Shown here one piece after another: positions 21,884-33,265 of a stretch of 64,000 nt of DNA. The notes beneath the pieces were generated by a model. That model did no database searches, was not told the DNA's origin, and was given only the letters and a program-made list of their open reading frames with translations. The stretch is from Ditylenchus dipsaci (lineage: Eukaryota > Nematoda > Chromadorea > Rhabditida > Anguinidae). The stretch is from assembly GCA_004194705.1 (NCBI GenBank), contig SADC01001387.1, forward strand, positions 310,001-374,000, written 5' to 3'. Position 1 is the stretch's first letter; each line of letters opens with the position of its first letter. Both the position numbers and the translations under genes were made by a program.

Positions 21884-24800
21884 CTAAAGTGGCACAAGTT
21901 TATTTGTTCGATCAATATTCTCTTGGCTAGCTGTTATCTGACTTTCATTGCTCTTGTTGGACAATTGCCCGTCAAACATTGATTCCAGCTTCTGGTTGAT
22001 GTTCATTCTAGGAGTTATTCTGCACACAAACTTGTGCCGCTTTCCACAATCTCGTTGAGCCCAGTGCCTACTGCTCCAGCCAATGCAATCCCCTTCATCC
22101 TTGCCCGCTTCTAGTATGTCAAGTATTTGCTGGTCGAATTCCTGTTTGACACTCCCATCTTTCCACTCCATTTGGCCCAAGTCATTGCGTCGCAGTCCTA
22201 ACCAGTATATCGACCCATTTTTAGGGATTTTGTATGCTTGATCTTAAATAAAGTTTCCAACATTTTAGTTTATTCATTTTCAAAACCAGCATATCCACCA
22301 AAAAATTTCGGAAATTTGGTTTTTTTTGTTCCAAATGTTTGTAATGCTAGAAAACCATAAAACGCCGGTAAAACGATTTTTTTCAAAATCAGAGTTCCGA
22401 TCAAATATATTTCTAAGTTTTTAAAAACTGCAACAATAGTCCATCAAACCTAATTGTTCGTGCATTTTCGACTGAACTATGTCGCTAGCATGCTGTTTGG
22501 GAGAGTGAAACAGGGATTTAGCGTTGGCTTGAAGTATCATATCTTCTTTCAGACTAGAAAATATGGGTTTGGAGTGGGTACACAGTAAATGGTTAAGTTG
22601 ATCAAGCAGTTGGTGCTTGTCCCTTTGCCAGTGTATTAAATGGTCAGTAGATGAGGCGATTTGTTGGAGAATAGGGTAGTTGGGCTCTTCTGGGCTGATT
22701 GGAGAAATCGAAATTACGTTGAAATTCTAAAATAGTTAGGTGTAACATCTCAAAGTTTGTGCTGTTCATACTAAACTAAAGCCGGTCGGACTTTTTTAAT
22801 AAGCTACAGCGAGGCAATTTTTAGAAGCTAATGCAGTTTTTTGTAAACAAATTTATCCTACTTCTTGTTTTCTGGCTTGCACAAAAACTTGAATATCATC
22901 GCTGTCCTCATCGATCCAGCCATTAGTCAGCACCAACATCCAGACCGAGTTCAGCTGACTACTTTCCAGCACTTGTCGAACCACCTCCAAAGAGTCAACC
23001 AGTGACTCTCCCAATCTACTTTTGGTAGTTGCACCCCTCCAGGTCAGTGTTTTCAAAGCTTTCCTGGCTTCTTCCAAACTAAAATATTCTTTCAATGGTA
23101 TTTCAATAACAGCTGGTCCTTCAGTTCCCAGCTGAATGACACACATCCACCAAAACTCAGTGATCTCTTGGACACCCTCTAAGATGTTGTAAATCAGTTT
23201 CATGGACTCTTCAAATCCCAATCGACCCATTTTATTGCTTCCGTCAATAGCGAAAATTAGACCGATTTCTTGGTCTTCGCAACTTCCGGGCTGGCAGTCC
23301 CTCCTCCGCTCAAAGAAATCGGCCAACACTTCACTTTGGTCGAAAAATTCTAGATTGGCTTTTTTGGAAGCGGCGGCCAGAATGCATTGGCTTTGAGCTG
23401 AAAAATATGCTGTTTTAAGGGGCGATTTGTTATCCTTGTAAATGATTGGTCCCCATTAGTGCTGTTCATCGCACCGCGTCCCGGTCACTTCCGAGCTATT
23501 TTTAGACTCAAATCTCGTTCTGAAATTACGCCAGATTGATTTCTGAAAGACCCATCTCGAAATTTGTTAAACCTTATTTTAAGACTAAACTTTATATTGC
23601 TTGGGTTATAAATATTTAGCAGGACTACCTGGATAGTAAGTGGCTGACTTGCAGCTTTGGTCGCTACCAGTCAAACAGGTTGTGCACCTGAAGCAATGGT
23701 CCAGGCACTCCCTTTCAGTAATGTTGACAACCACTTGATCTGCAAAACCAACCAAAGAAGAGTGTCTGTGTTTCGTGAAGCAGGAGCGGACTCCAGCAAT
23801 TTCTTTTCTGCGCTTGTCGTCTTTAGGTTTTTTAACCGCATCTAAAATCGGGAGTAGACCAGGTTTAGTTTCTGCACCCCGATGAATTTTCTGTCTGATA
23901 ACTATTAACAGTAATAAAACGTTCTTAATTTTTTCACAATGAAGACCTTTTAATAAATGTTTGACCGTGTAACATTACTCGGGGCTGTTTACCTCAGTCT
24001 TCCCTTTTTCGCAAAACATTTTGATATTTTATTATCGAAAATTAGAAAAAAAACTAGACGCTTGAGCTAGTATCAACGAGTGCTGGCTTACCTTGCGCTT
24101 AAGGCTCTGCCTAAAATCAAAAAAATCTGAAACAGAGTAGAAAAAAACTAATGGAGGGAGGAAAAACAAGTCATTTTGTTTGTTAAAAATCAGAAACAAA
24201 CCCACCCCATCCAAATAACAACCTTCATTTCAACGGCAACCAGACAATACCGACTTTTTATTTTATTTATAAATTTAAGCAAATTTTCTGAATGATTTCA
24301 ATTTCCAAAAAGTTTTAAAATTTTTTGTTAAAAGTTCAAAAATAACCTTTTAAATAGTGGTGCTCCATAAGTTCAGTGCACTTATTTGAATAATATACAA
24401 TTTTATGGGATGCAGTATCAGTTTTGGGCAGGTTAGGGAAAGTGGAGTTAGATTCGTAGGCTTGCTCATTTAGTACACACTCCAAGGAGTCTGCCACCCA
24501 GAGTATAGATTTGCAGAAGAAACCATAGTTGGGCTGACTCCGCAGACACTCTTCCATGCAGTTGGACGCACTTGAGATGTTGGCTGGAGACATCTAAAAT
24601 AATGTTTTTTGGTTTCTTCTAGTTTTTGTCTAGTTTTCGGCTCAAAGCTCAATTTTTTTCGAGCCTTAAGCTGGGAGCTTGAAAATTTCGAAGGCTCTAC
24701 AAACATACTTGCTAAACCTTTTTATCCACATTAAAAACTTACAAGCGAACTATTTAGTAAGACAACATTCTCTTCTTTTTTGAAGCAATCCTCAAGTCTA

Positions 24801-25145
24801 GACCCTAAAGCACACTCTAAAATTATCCAAAAGTTTTGAGCCTGAACCTAGTGCATCAAAGAAAAATTTGTTGAACAGATGGTTGTGTTCTTCTGCTTTA
24901 TCTACTTCGTCTTTGAGCACCAGATGAGCTATTAATCTGTCATCTGTTAAAGATTGAACAGTGGCCAGAGATGCTCCATATCTATTAGAGCATTGCCAAT
25001 CGGCTTCTGACCAGTTAGCCGCATCCAAACTGACAAACCAGCAATTGCCCTTGAAAAAACTCCACTGATAGGGACAAACTAGGCTTTCGACAACTGCAAT
25101 ACTAGCCAAATACAAGAAAGTAGTAAACGCACAACCAAAATGCAT
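21884..25145 (-). CDS. Secreted C-type lectin-like protein with PAN/apple and VWA domains
   Basis: Predicted extracellular adhesion or recognition protein. Seven exons join in frame to 667 aa: 25145-24848, 24816-24743, 24593-24347, 23841-23629, 23397-22862, 22726-22450, 22242-21884 (TAG). Residues 1-21 are a signal peptide (FTTFLYLASIAVVES). About 24-78 is the N half of a C-type lectin fold (CPYQWSFFKGNCWFVS, ANWSEADWQC). About 104-190 and 225-287 are PAN/apple-like modules (LEDCFKKEENVVLLNSSL; CFTKHRHSSLVGFADQVVV). About 318-510 is a VWA domain with an altered MIDAS (IFAIDGSNKMGRLG: D-G-S-N-K, third Ser replaced). About 552-615 is the C half of a lectin fold (IYWLGLRRNDLGQMEWKDGS, DCIGWSSRHWAQRDCGKRHK). 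Intron 1 is only 31 bp. Fusion of two neighbouring genes by my exon joining is a possible alternative, though phases match throughout. Confidence 0.78.
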
Positions 25146-25770
25146 CTAAAACAGGCCATAAATATACGAAACCTAAAAAGAATAACAGATGGCTTTTAAT
25201 TTTGACCCTAAATTTTTCTTTGTGTGCCATCTGACAGGCTTGCACGGGCGACAGGGCATGGTAAGCAAAATTTACGATTTTTTGGCGTTTCTAGGAATAT
25301 TTTAGAAAAAAAACGCAATAATAGCTTAGAGTTCTTTCGGACGGCTTTTCTTTTCGAGTAAAAATTGTGTAGAGAATATCTTCGAGATTCAATAAAATCA
25401 AAAATAAAATAAGACAATAAAAGTATTTGAAGTGAAAATTTTTATAAAAAATAATGCTGTAAATTGGATCGATTCTGTACAAAAAAATCTATAAAAAATA
25501 AAGGTCATATCTCTCTGTGATTTAGAATTTCTTTTTATGTATTTAACAGCATTTTAAATTTTATTCGCAGGAAAACAAATACAATATAGTTATTCACTCA
25601 TTCCGCAGGCTGGTTTACATTTTCCACTTGTGTTTGTGTGCTTTCACAAGTGTTTTTGAAAACCTACTCTGAAATTTAAATAAACTCGGATAGCCAGGTA
25701 GTTCATATTCGGTTGGAATATACGATGAATCTGCCAATCCTTATCAATGTCATTTTCGACTGAAAACAAG
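25146..25770. other. Upstream region of the lectin gene
   Basis: AT-rich, no recognisable gene or repeat. Open frames at 25208-25482 on the minus strand have no protein-like features. Confidence 0.4.
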
Positions 25771-26019
25771 TACCGTATAACCTCTAATAGACGGGCATGC
25801 CCTTCTATTTTTCAACCCCTAAAAAATCGAAAAAAAAAATATTTTGATTTTGAGATTTTTGGGTACTCAAAAAAATCTAAAAAGCGGAATCAACTAAGAT
25901 CGAGGTGATCAAGAAAACGCGAAAAACAGATTTGCAAAAAAATTTCTTTGCGCTGAGATATAGGTCCTTGAGGGTGCCCGTCTATTAGAGGGTGCCCGTC
26001 TAATAGAGGTTATACGGTA
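25771..26019. mobile_element. 249-bp palindromic MITE, 5-bp TSD
   Basis: TSD ACAAG at 25766-25770 and 26020-26024. Ends TACCGTATAACCTCTAATAG and the complement of TACCGTATAACCTCTATTAG, each followed by ACGGGCA. Related to the element at 716-954. Confidence 0.8.
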
Positions 26020-26024
26020 ACAAG

Positions 26025-27221
26025 AAAGTCATTAGTCATTGAATTTATTGAGATCGGTTGCAATCAAGGCGATTTTCGGTATCAATTTGGTCACTAACTA
26101 CACAGCGTCACATGCTCCGTCAGTGTGTTCTTGGTATACCGTTTGCCAGCTATCAATCTTCTCATATTGCCATCCTTCTTTTTTTTGTGTGCCGGCCGTC
26201 TAAGATTTCCAGGACGAGAAAGTCAAATTATTTTTATTCTGACAGGTCATTTTGTAAAAATTGTTAGTCTTTTAAAGTATGATAGTAAAATTTTGGCCGA
26301 CCTTACAATTTTTTTTCTATAACATCGGCCGTCGCCATCCCATCTAAAAGAATTCAGTAGGACGCCTGCCAGCCGTTCGTATTTTTTTAGGAACCGACCG
26401 CCCGCTGTCTAATTGATAGCTCAAAAAAGGTTCATGCTTAAAAGCTTTATTTCAGCGTTCTTACATTGAGAAATTACCCTGAAAAAAGTTGAGTCTAGTT
26501 CACAACGTAATCTTTAAATATATAATCGCATTGAGGCAGTTTGGTAAAGAGACTGTGCGATTTTAAGCAATTTTAAATAAAAGAATAAAATGACTTTTTT
26601 GTCCAAATAGACTTGTTCATTTGTACTTTTGTGAAAAATTAAATATTTTAAAGGCACATTTGGAAGCTCAAACGCAGAGTTACAAAATGAAAAAATTCAC
26701 CTCGAATAATTAAAGTTGGGCCTTTCATACTTCGCGCGAAAAAACGGTTTCATACAAGTTACATACACAAATCGATTTATAAAAATACCCAATAATTTTG
26801 AGACACTCTGCAGTACTAAAGTAAATTTTTCAGAGAAAAATTAGCACAATTTTTTTCGAATGAGCTGTTTATTTTCAGACACTTGCTGTTGGATCTTTCG
26901 AATCTGATTGCCGACTCTATTTAGGGTACAGTCAAAACTTGAGGTAACGACCCCCACTATTACAACCATCAGCTGTTCAGAGGCTGCTATGACTCTCGAT
27001 GCGGGAAAGCAGTTCACAATATGCACCACAATTTCGACTAAAAACTTTTGCTTAACAACAGGGCTCGGAACTCAACATTGTAAAATAAATGACATTTGGT
27101 CATTTTTGCCAAAAAGTGACATTTTCGAGTACTTTTTGAGCATTAAAACTGGAAATTTTTACCTAAAATTTCAAAAATTCGAAAAATTCAGGCTCCCAGC
27201 TAAAACACAATTATTTACATA
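26025..27221. other. Intergenic, no recognisable gene
   Basis: Contains a fragment with a pogo-like tip (TACAGTCAAAACTTGAGGTA near 26928) and otherwise AT-rich DNA. The frames at 26841-27029 (minus) and 26908-27222 (plus) show no domain signal. Confidence 0.4.
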
Positions 27222-27469
27222 AAGAACGTGGTACTTATACGGTTCTCCCCCCCCATACTCGGATTTTTTGAAAAGTGACTCAAAATCACCCCCTGAACTA
27301 ACTTTTTCTGCACAAAAAGATACTAGAAGCATTTCTAAACGTTTTCTAAATAAGAAAAATTGAATTTTTCGAAAAAAAAATTCCACCTTGAGGGTAGATG
27401 GTCTTTTTCGGGTATTTTAGGGTCATTTTTGGGTGATTTACCACATTTTTCTTGCTGGAACTGTGCAAA

Positions 27470-27700
27470 AAGACTCGCTAAATGCATTTTTGATCAAGAG
27501 TCTTGCTCGGAATAATGTCTAAGGTAAGTGAGTGCGCGCATCTCCAACTCCAAGCCCCCTGCGCCCCTTTCGGGGCTTGGGGGCTTGGGGTTGAGATGCG
27601 CACACCCAAATACCTGAGACACAAATTACTCGAAAATGACTCTGGATGTATATAAACATATGCATACCAGAGTTTATTTATGCGGTAGGTCCCAGAAAGT
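27470..27700. repeat. Hairpin unit of the foldback family
   Basis: Core palindrome: AAGGTAAGTGAGTGCGCGCA, a G/C-rich stem around GGGGCTTGGGGGCTTGG, then TGAGATGCGCACACCCA with ACCTGAGACA. Outer arms pair TAAATGCATTTTTGATCAAG with a diverged complement near 27650-27680. The same unit occurs at 30330-30535, 32395-32640 and 48650-48900, and in part at 1-120. Confidence 0.8.
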
Positions 27701-28093
27701 AAAAACTTGTTCAAACTCTAGTATTTTTACCTAGAATTTGCTTAAAAGGGTTTAATTTGGTCAAAAATACCATAACAAGACCATTCACCCCCAAGGGGGG
27801 CGGCAAACTTTTTTGAACAAATTCAAATTTTCGACGCTACTGTCATATACCCCCCCCCCAAAAAGCTACTGTAATATACCCCCCCCCCCAAAATCGGACC
27901 TACTGTCATATACACCACCCGCCCCCCCCCCCAAAACCGACTTTTTTGGGAGTGTCTAAAAACCATTTTTATGCAATAATTTTGCCATAAAGGGACCAGA
28001 AAAGCAGTTTAAAAGGGATTATGGGCTGTATTGGGAGGGGAAGGGAATAATACAGGGGCCACTTTTTTTAGCTGCTTTACCATGTTTTTCAAC

Positions 28094-29175
28094 GGGAGGG
28101 GGACGATTCGTATTCGCAGAATTCGTATTCGGCTTTTTTCGTATTCGGCTTTTTTCGTATTCGCAAAATTCGTATTCGGCGTTTTTCATATTCGGCTTTT
28201 TTCGTATTTGGCTTTTTTCGTATTCGGCTTTTTTCGTATTTTGCTTTTTTCGTATTCGGCCAGATTCCCATTCGGCCGAATTTGTATTCGGCCAGATTCT
28301 ACATTATTTCTATCTGCATTGATTTTGTCAGATAAAATGTCGACTCTGTCAACTCACTTTGTCTACTTCGAACAAATGCACCTAAGGTGACAAAAATAAC
28401 TAACTAACTCTTCTATCTTATTCCACTATCACCGTACTAATTTATTATCCCACAGCAAACACAACATAAACAACTTATTGTATTGTGGAGACCTGATGAT
28501 TGTAGCAATTCAGATTGGAAAGACCCAAAAATGATTAGAACTTGAATAGTGAAGAGTGCACTGTAAGGGTTGTGTATGATTGACTATTGTATTGCAGAGG
28601 GTTGTAGGCCTCTGGGTGATAGAAAATGGTCAATGAATAAAGAGGGGAAGGCAAATGATTCAATGATCAATTGAACAAATGTTAGAAGGACATTAAGTCA
28701 GATGGTCGAGGCATGATTGGATGAATGAATTAGATCAAGCCAGTTAAATCGACTAAAATGGATGGATGGATCAATCCAGCCAGTTGAATCAACCAAATGG
28801 TTGTATTGACCAATCAAGCCAGTTGAATCGATTGAATCGCTTCGCTGCTGCTCATCTTGATCTAGAACACAATATAGATAAAATGCGGTATAGCTAAAGC
28901 ATACAAATGACCGAATTAAGTTAGAATACGAATTTGGCCGAATGCGAATCTGGCCGAATACGAAAAAGCCGAATACGAATTTTGCGAATACGAAAAAAGC
29001 CGAATACGAAAAGGCCGAATACGAGAAAAGCCAGATACGAAAGAAGCCGAATACGAAAAAAGCCGAATACGAAAAAAGCCGAATACGAATTTTGAGAATA
29101 CGAAAAAAGCCGAATACGAGTTTTGCGAATACGAAAAAAGCCGAATACGAATTCTGCGAATACGAATCGTCCCCC
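28094..29175. mobile_element. Non-autonomous hAT element, 1082 bp, 8-bp TSD and empty site known
   Basis: TSD TTTTCAAC at 28086-28093 and 29176-29183. The arms (28094-28290 and 28915-29175) are inverted tandem arrays of TTCGTATTCGGCTTTT. Ends share GGGGGACGATTCGTATTCG; the left end has four extra bases (GGGA). The unoccupied site is visible in paralogous repeats at about 32390 and 48640 (TTTTTCAACTGGGC). The long frames here, rich in F-S-Y-R-I, are repeat translations. Confidence 0.9.
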
Positions 29176-29254
29176 TTTTCAACTCCGGCCGTGGAGAAAA
29201 TAGACTCTATATGCATTTTATGATCAAGTGTACTTCTCGAATCATGTCTGAGGT

Positions 29255-30335
29255 AAGTGAGTAAACAATTGAGGGTTGCCCGTCCTCCAATTGCTCTTTG
29301 CAAGCGTGCGCAGTGGTTCTAAGTGAAGGCGATGCTGAGCCCACACACGGGGAGGGTAGCGTAATCACTGGTCCACAGGGGCTGACCCTTCCTGGTCGGA
29401 AAACTCTTCGAATCAGGGAATGCTCAGGGAATCTGTCCTTCCTGGCTAATAATATACGACGACGACGACGACGAGCCAGAACTTCGGGGTTAGTCCTTGG
29501 GCCTCAGTGTTGACGGACACCGGATGGGATGTGTACTGGGGATCTTGGGGTAGGAGTAATTTCCAAATTTTATTGGTGAGCACCTCAAACTTGGGTAATT
29601 AAACCAATACAATCAAAATAAATGAGCACGGAAAAAATAGAACAAGCGTCAACAGTACAAGAAAACTTGAACTCAAATAAAATGAACAAAATAAAATAGA
29701 GTCCACACAAGTCTGGGCACCTAGCGAAATATTTCTAAGTCCACGACCTAGTCTACCACGCTAAGTCCCTGACAACAGAAATTTCTAAGTCCTTGGCTCA
29801 GAGTAAAATAAATACAAGTGCACGAACAATAAAATAATGCAAGGCCCCGGACGAAGAATTCTTCTAAGTCCTGGCGAACACACGAAAAATGGGTCTAAGT
29901 CTGGACTTAGAACAGTGCACGCAAAATAATACAAGTAAAAATGAGAACAGTAAAATGGAGAGCTGGTGACCGGCTGGCCAGAATGAAGCTGGTGGGGAAA
30001 ATCCACTGCTTTTATAGTGCCCTGGAGCTCCTGAACGGCCGCCCCTCCAGATTTGGTCTCCTCAGATCGTGTGATCTTTTCGCTACCCTCTGGCCTTGTT
30101 GACTATCCAGTCTGGTCCGCCAAGTTCTGGATTGTTCCATGTTGTCTCTGATCACCGTCTGATCCAATGCCTTGCCCATGCTATTTCTCGGTGCTCTAGC
30201 CCATGGTCTGGCTAAATTGTGAAATAAGATTAGCTGGACCTGGGGGACCATATAAAGAGGTTTAAAAGTAGGTAATTAAAGTTTTTATAAATGCCCAGAG
30301 GCATATTTGGTAAGCCAAATATGCGTGTGGCTTAT
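29255..30335. mobile_element. 1.08-kb insertion of unknown class
   Basis: Splits a hairpin unit whose intact form is at about 32467 (GTCTAAGGTAAGTGTGTGCG). AAGTG lies at both junctions (about 29251 and 30335), consistent with a 5-bp duplication. The insert is more GC-rich than its surroundings, has repeated TCTAAGTCC words (29730-29930), a (GAC)n run at 29457-29474 and a TATAAA at 30253. No retroviral or transposase protein recognised. It could be a solo LTR, but TG...CA ends were not evident. Confidence 0.5.
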
Positions 30336-30620
30336 AAGTGCGTGCGCGCATCTCTAACTCTCAAGCCCCTGCGCCCCTTCGGGGGCGCAGGGGGCTTGGG
30401 GGCTTGGAGTTGAGATGCGCACACCCACATACCTTAGACACAAATCACTCGAAAGTGACTCTGGATGCATGAAAAAGCATGCATACCAGAGTTTATTTAT
30501 GCGGTAGGCCCCAGTATTCAAAACTATGTTCAACATCTTCTTGTTAGTGGGCCCTGTGTGATCAGTGGCCCCCTTTTATTCCCTTCCCCTCCCAATACAG
30601 CCCTTATTCCCTTTTAAATT

Positions 30621-32081
30621 CTCACATAGAATAGAAGCCAATAAACTCTACCAAAGCAAATGCCGTAAATTTCTAGAGAGCTCACATAATGAAGATTTAT
30701 TGCTTACTCCTGATGAAGAAGCTCTTTTACGTAAAGTGTTTACTCAGACTGGTATTCGGTAATAGTTTCAAAAAAATACTTTGAATTTGTTTATTTTTAA
30801 GATTTGGTGATGATTTTCGGCCTTTAATATGGCCTTCAGTTCAATGGACTGCTCTAGCCTACTTTAAACGCTTTTACCTCAATCAATCCACGATGGAATA
30901 TTTTCCGAAATATTTAATGATCACTTGTTACTACCTAGCATTAAAAGTAGATGAATTTAACCTGACTATTGACCAATTTGTTGAGAATCTAAGGTTATAT
31001 CTTTTACACTTGTTAAAAAAAATATTATGGGTTTCACTAGACTGGCGACCTTAAGCTCCAGATCAAAAATAAAAAAAACTAATTTTGGTAACATGTACAA
31101 GTCATAAAAATTATGACATAATTTGTATTTTTTCAGTTAACTTTTACATTATTTTGAAAAATGTTCATTATTTTTTGCTTGAAATTGAAACAGGCTTTTC
31201 GGGCTAGATAGACTGAAAAATTCTTGTTTATGTATTTTTTCAAAGTCTCACTATAAACAAAAAAAATTATAGTACCTGTTGGTCTAGTGAACCCTGTAAA
31301 AAAAGTAATATTGCAAATACAACTTGAAGTAGAAGTAGTATTTAAAAGGCAAAAACCTTCACCCTAGGCAAGGGTATGCCGGCGCATTTGCAATTATGCA
31401 ATACTACTTTCTTCACAGGGCTCCCCAGCCCTGTACTAAAATCTATCAAAACTTTTGCTTTTTTGGATCTTAACCTTTTTAGTTTTCAGAAGCGGCGAAC
31501 GAGAAGATAATATAAAGGCAATATTGTCTCTTGAACCAGAGATAATGCTTAATCTAGACTACCAGCTTACTGTGCATTGTCCGTTCAGGCCATTTGAAGG
31601 TCACATGATTGACATGAAGACAAAATGTAGATTGGACTTTGACCTAGATCTTATTCGACCCCATTCCACTGAATTTTTTAAGGTTGGTTTTGTCTAAATA
31701 TAAAGATATTTTTTAAACAACAAAATTTTTTAGAAATCTTTAGTAGGAGATGCCATGCTCTTATATGCTCCTTCCCAAATCGCTTTGGCTGCATTAAAAT
31801 ACGGACTTGAGCAAACAGGTAAATATCTTTCTCAGTATTCGTTTGACCGAATTAGCATTTTAGACCAGTCAAAAAATCTAACTCAGGACCTTCTAAAAAC
31901 CTATTTTAAGAAATTGTTAGACGGAGATCAAAGCAGTGTAAATAGCTTGTATAATCGCTTAGATGAGATTTGCAAAGTCATATGGGAGCAAAGTAGATCT
32001 GTGCTACCTGAGCAAAACACTGCTCTTGAGGTATTTTCGATTATTATTTGGGATACTTTCGAAATTTCATTGAGCAGTTTC
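30621..32081 (+). pseudogene. Cyclin H, captured copy 2 (5'-truncated, coding frame clean)
   Basis: Near-identical to 5021-6472, including all three introns. Exons 30621-30758, 30802-30993, 31490-31682 and 31734 onward. The copy starts inside exon 1 (after the codons for the first 20 residues) and ends in the last exon, so it lacks the cyclin H start and its 3' end. Every exon keeps the frame: GDDFRPLIWPSVQWTALAYF, LNQSTMEYFPKYLMITCYYL, SGEREDNIKAILSLEPEIML, then LLYAPSQIALAALKYGLEQ. Both borders abut foldback-element sequence (CCTTTTAAATT on the left, GGTTGCAGTTCAG on the right). An ATG upstream in the repeat (30565) happens to be in frame and would give a chimeric N terminus (MAPFYSLPLPIQPLFPF). 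Whether it is transcribed is unknown. Confidence 0.88.
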
Positions 32082-32669
32082 GGTTGCAGTTCAGAATCCC
32101 CCCCCCACGGGGACTGATCAGGTGGAGGAGATAACTTCATATTCGTGTTTCTCGACCCCGATTTCATGAGAAAGCCGGCTGTTTTTTTGATTCTGAGAAA
32201 AAAATTTTTTTCGAACCACAGGGGGTATCATGGTTTTTTAGTCAAAATTTGAAAAATTTAAATTGGCGCCTTTTGAATTTAAAAGGGAATAAGGGCTGTA
32301 TTGGGAGGGGAAGGGAATAAAAGGGGGCCACTTTTATGGCAGAACATCATAAATTTGAATATCTATATTCTTCGACTGCCTCACCATGTTTTTCAACTGG
32401 GCCGTGGCAAAAAAAGACTCTATATGCATTTTATGGTCAAGAGTACTTCTCGGAATCATGTCTAAGGTAAGTGTGTGCGCGCATCTCTAACTCTCAAGCC
32501 CCTGCGCCTCCTTCGGGGCGCAGGGGGCTTGGGGGCTTGGAGTTGAGATGCGCACACCCACATACCTTAGACACAAATCACTCGAAAGTGATTCTGGATG
32601 CATGAAAAGACATGCATACCAGAGTTATTTATGCGGTAGGCCCCAGTATTCAAAACTATGTTCAACATC

Positions 32670-32920
32670 TTTATTCTTTCGCCGAAGAGCATTTCCCCTC
32701 GTTCTACAAGGCCGGGCCAGAGACCCAGCATCCCAAAATTCAGCCTAGCACTCAAAAAGTGCTAGGTCTATGAGTAAACCCGCGAGGTGCACCCCGCTGA
32801 TCGGCTTGGTCCATGAAAAGTACTTATACTTATGCCTGCACCACAAGTTCCTGGGTTCGAAAGTACCCTTAGACGCTTAGAGAATTAGTGCTCTAAGGAT
32901 CCCAACCATCTCGAGAAGTG
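32670..32920 (+). other. tRNA-like/SINE-like segment in the right part of the 6-kb element
   Basis: Contains a B-box-like CTGGGTTCGAAAGTACC (32852-32868) and a short palindrome around GCACTCAAAAAGTGC (32750). This region differs from the other hairpin units after CAACATCTT, so it is probably a separate small insertion. Confidence 0.35.
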
Positions 32921-33265
32921 GCCCCTGTATTATTCCCTTCCCCTCCCAATACAACCCGCAATCCCATTTAAACTGCTTTTCTGGTCCTTTTATGGCGAAA
33001 TTATTGTGTAAAAAAAGTCTAAAAAAGTCTAAAAAAAAGCCTAAAAAAGTCGGTTTTTGGGGGGGGGGTATATGACAGTAGCGCTTTTGGGGGGGGGGGG
33101 GAATATTACAGTAGCGCCAAATTTTCTTATTAAGAAAACGTTCAGAAATGCTTCTCGTATCTTGTTGTGCAGAATAAATGAGTTTGGGGGGGGGGGGGGT
33201 GGATGATTTTGGGTCACTTTTCATAAAATCCAAGTATGGGGGAACCGTATAAGTGCCAAGAACGT

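Larger units (their letters stand above)
27230..33257. mobile_element. 6.0-kb foldback TIR element carrying a cyclin H copy, perfect 8-bp TSD
   Basis: TSD AAGAACGT at 27222-27229 and 33258-33265. Ends GGTACTTATACGGTTC (27230) and the complement of GGCACTTATACGGTTC (33257). The arms match for about 140 bp at the tips and again further in (27835-28060 against 32920-33110, word CTACTGTCATATACCCCC), so the full TIR is about 340 bp. The left arm is interrupted at about 27372-27832 by a related hairpin unit. Inside: hairpin units (27.5, 30.4 and 32.5 kb), a hAT insertion (28094-29175), a 1.08-kb insertion (29255-30335) and a cyclin H segment (30621-32081). No transposase recognised. Confidence 0.88.

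Noticed and set aside
26841..27029. 62-residue minus-strand ORF
   Set aside because: Overlaps a pogo-like tip fragment on the other strand; no domain signal.
28031..29303. Long frames rich in F-S-Y-S-A-F-F and K-K-A-E-Y-E
   Set aside because: Translations of the TTCGTATTCGGC array in hAT 28094-29175; both strands are open because the unit lacks stops.
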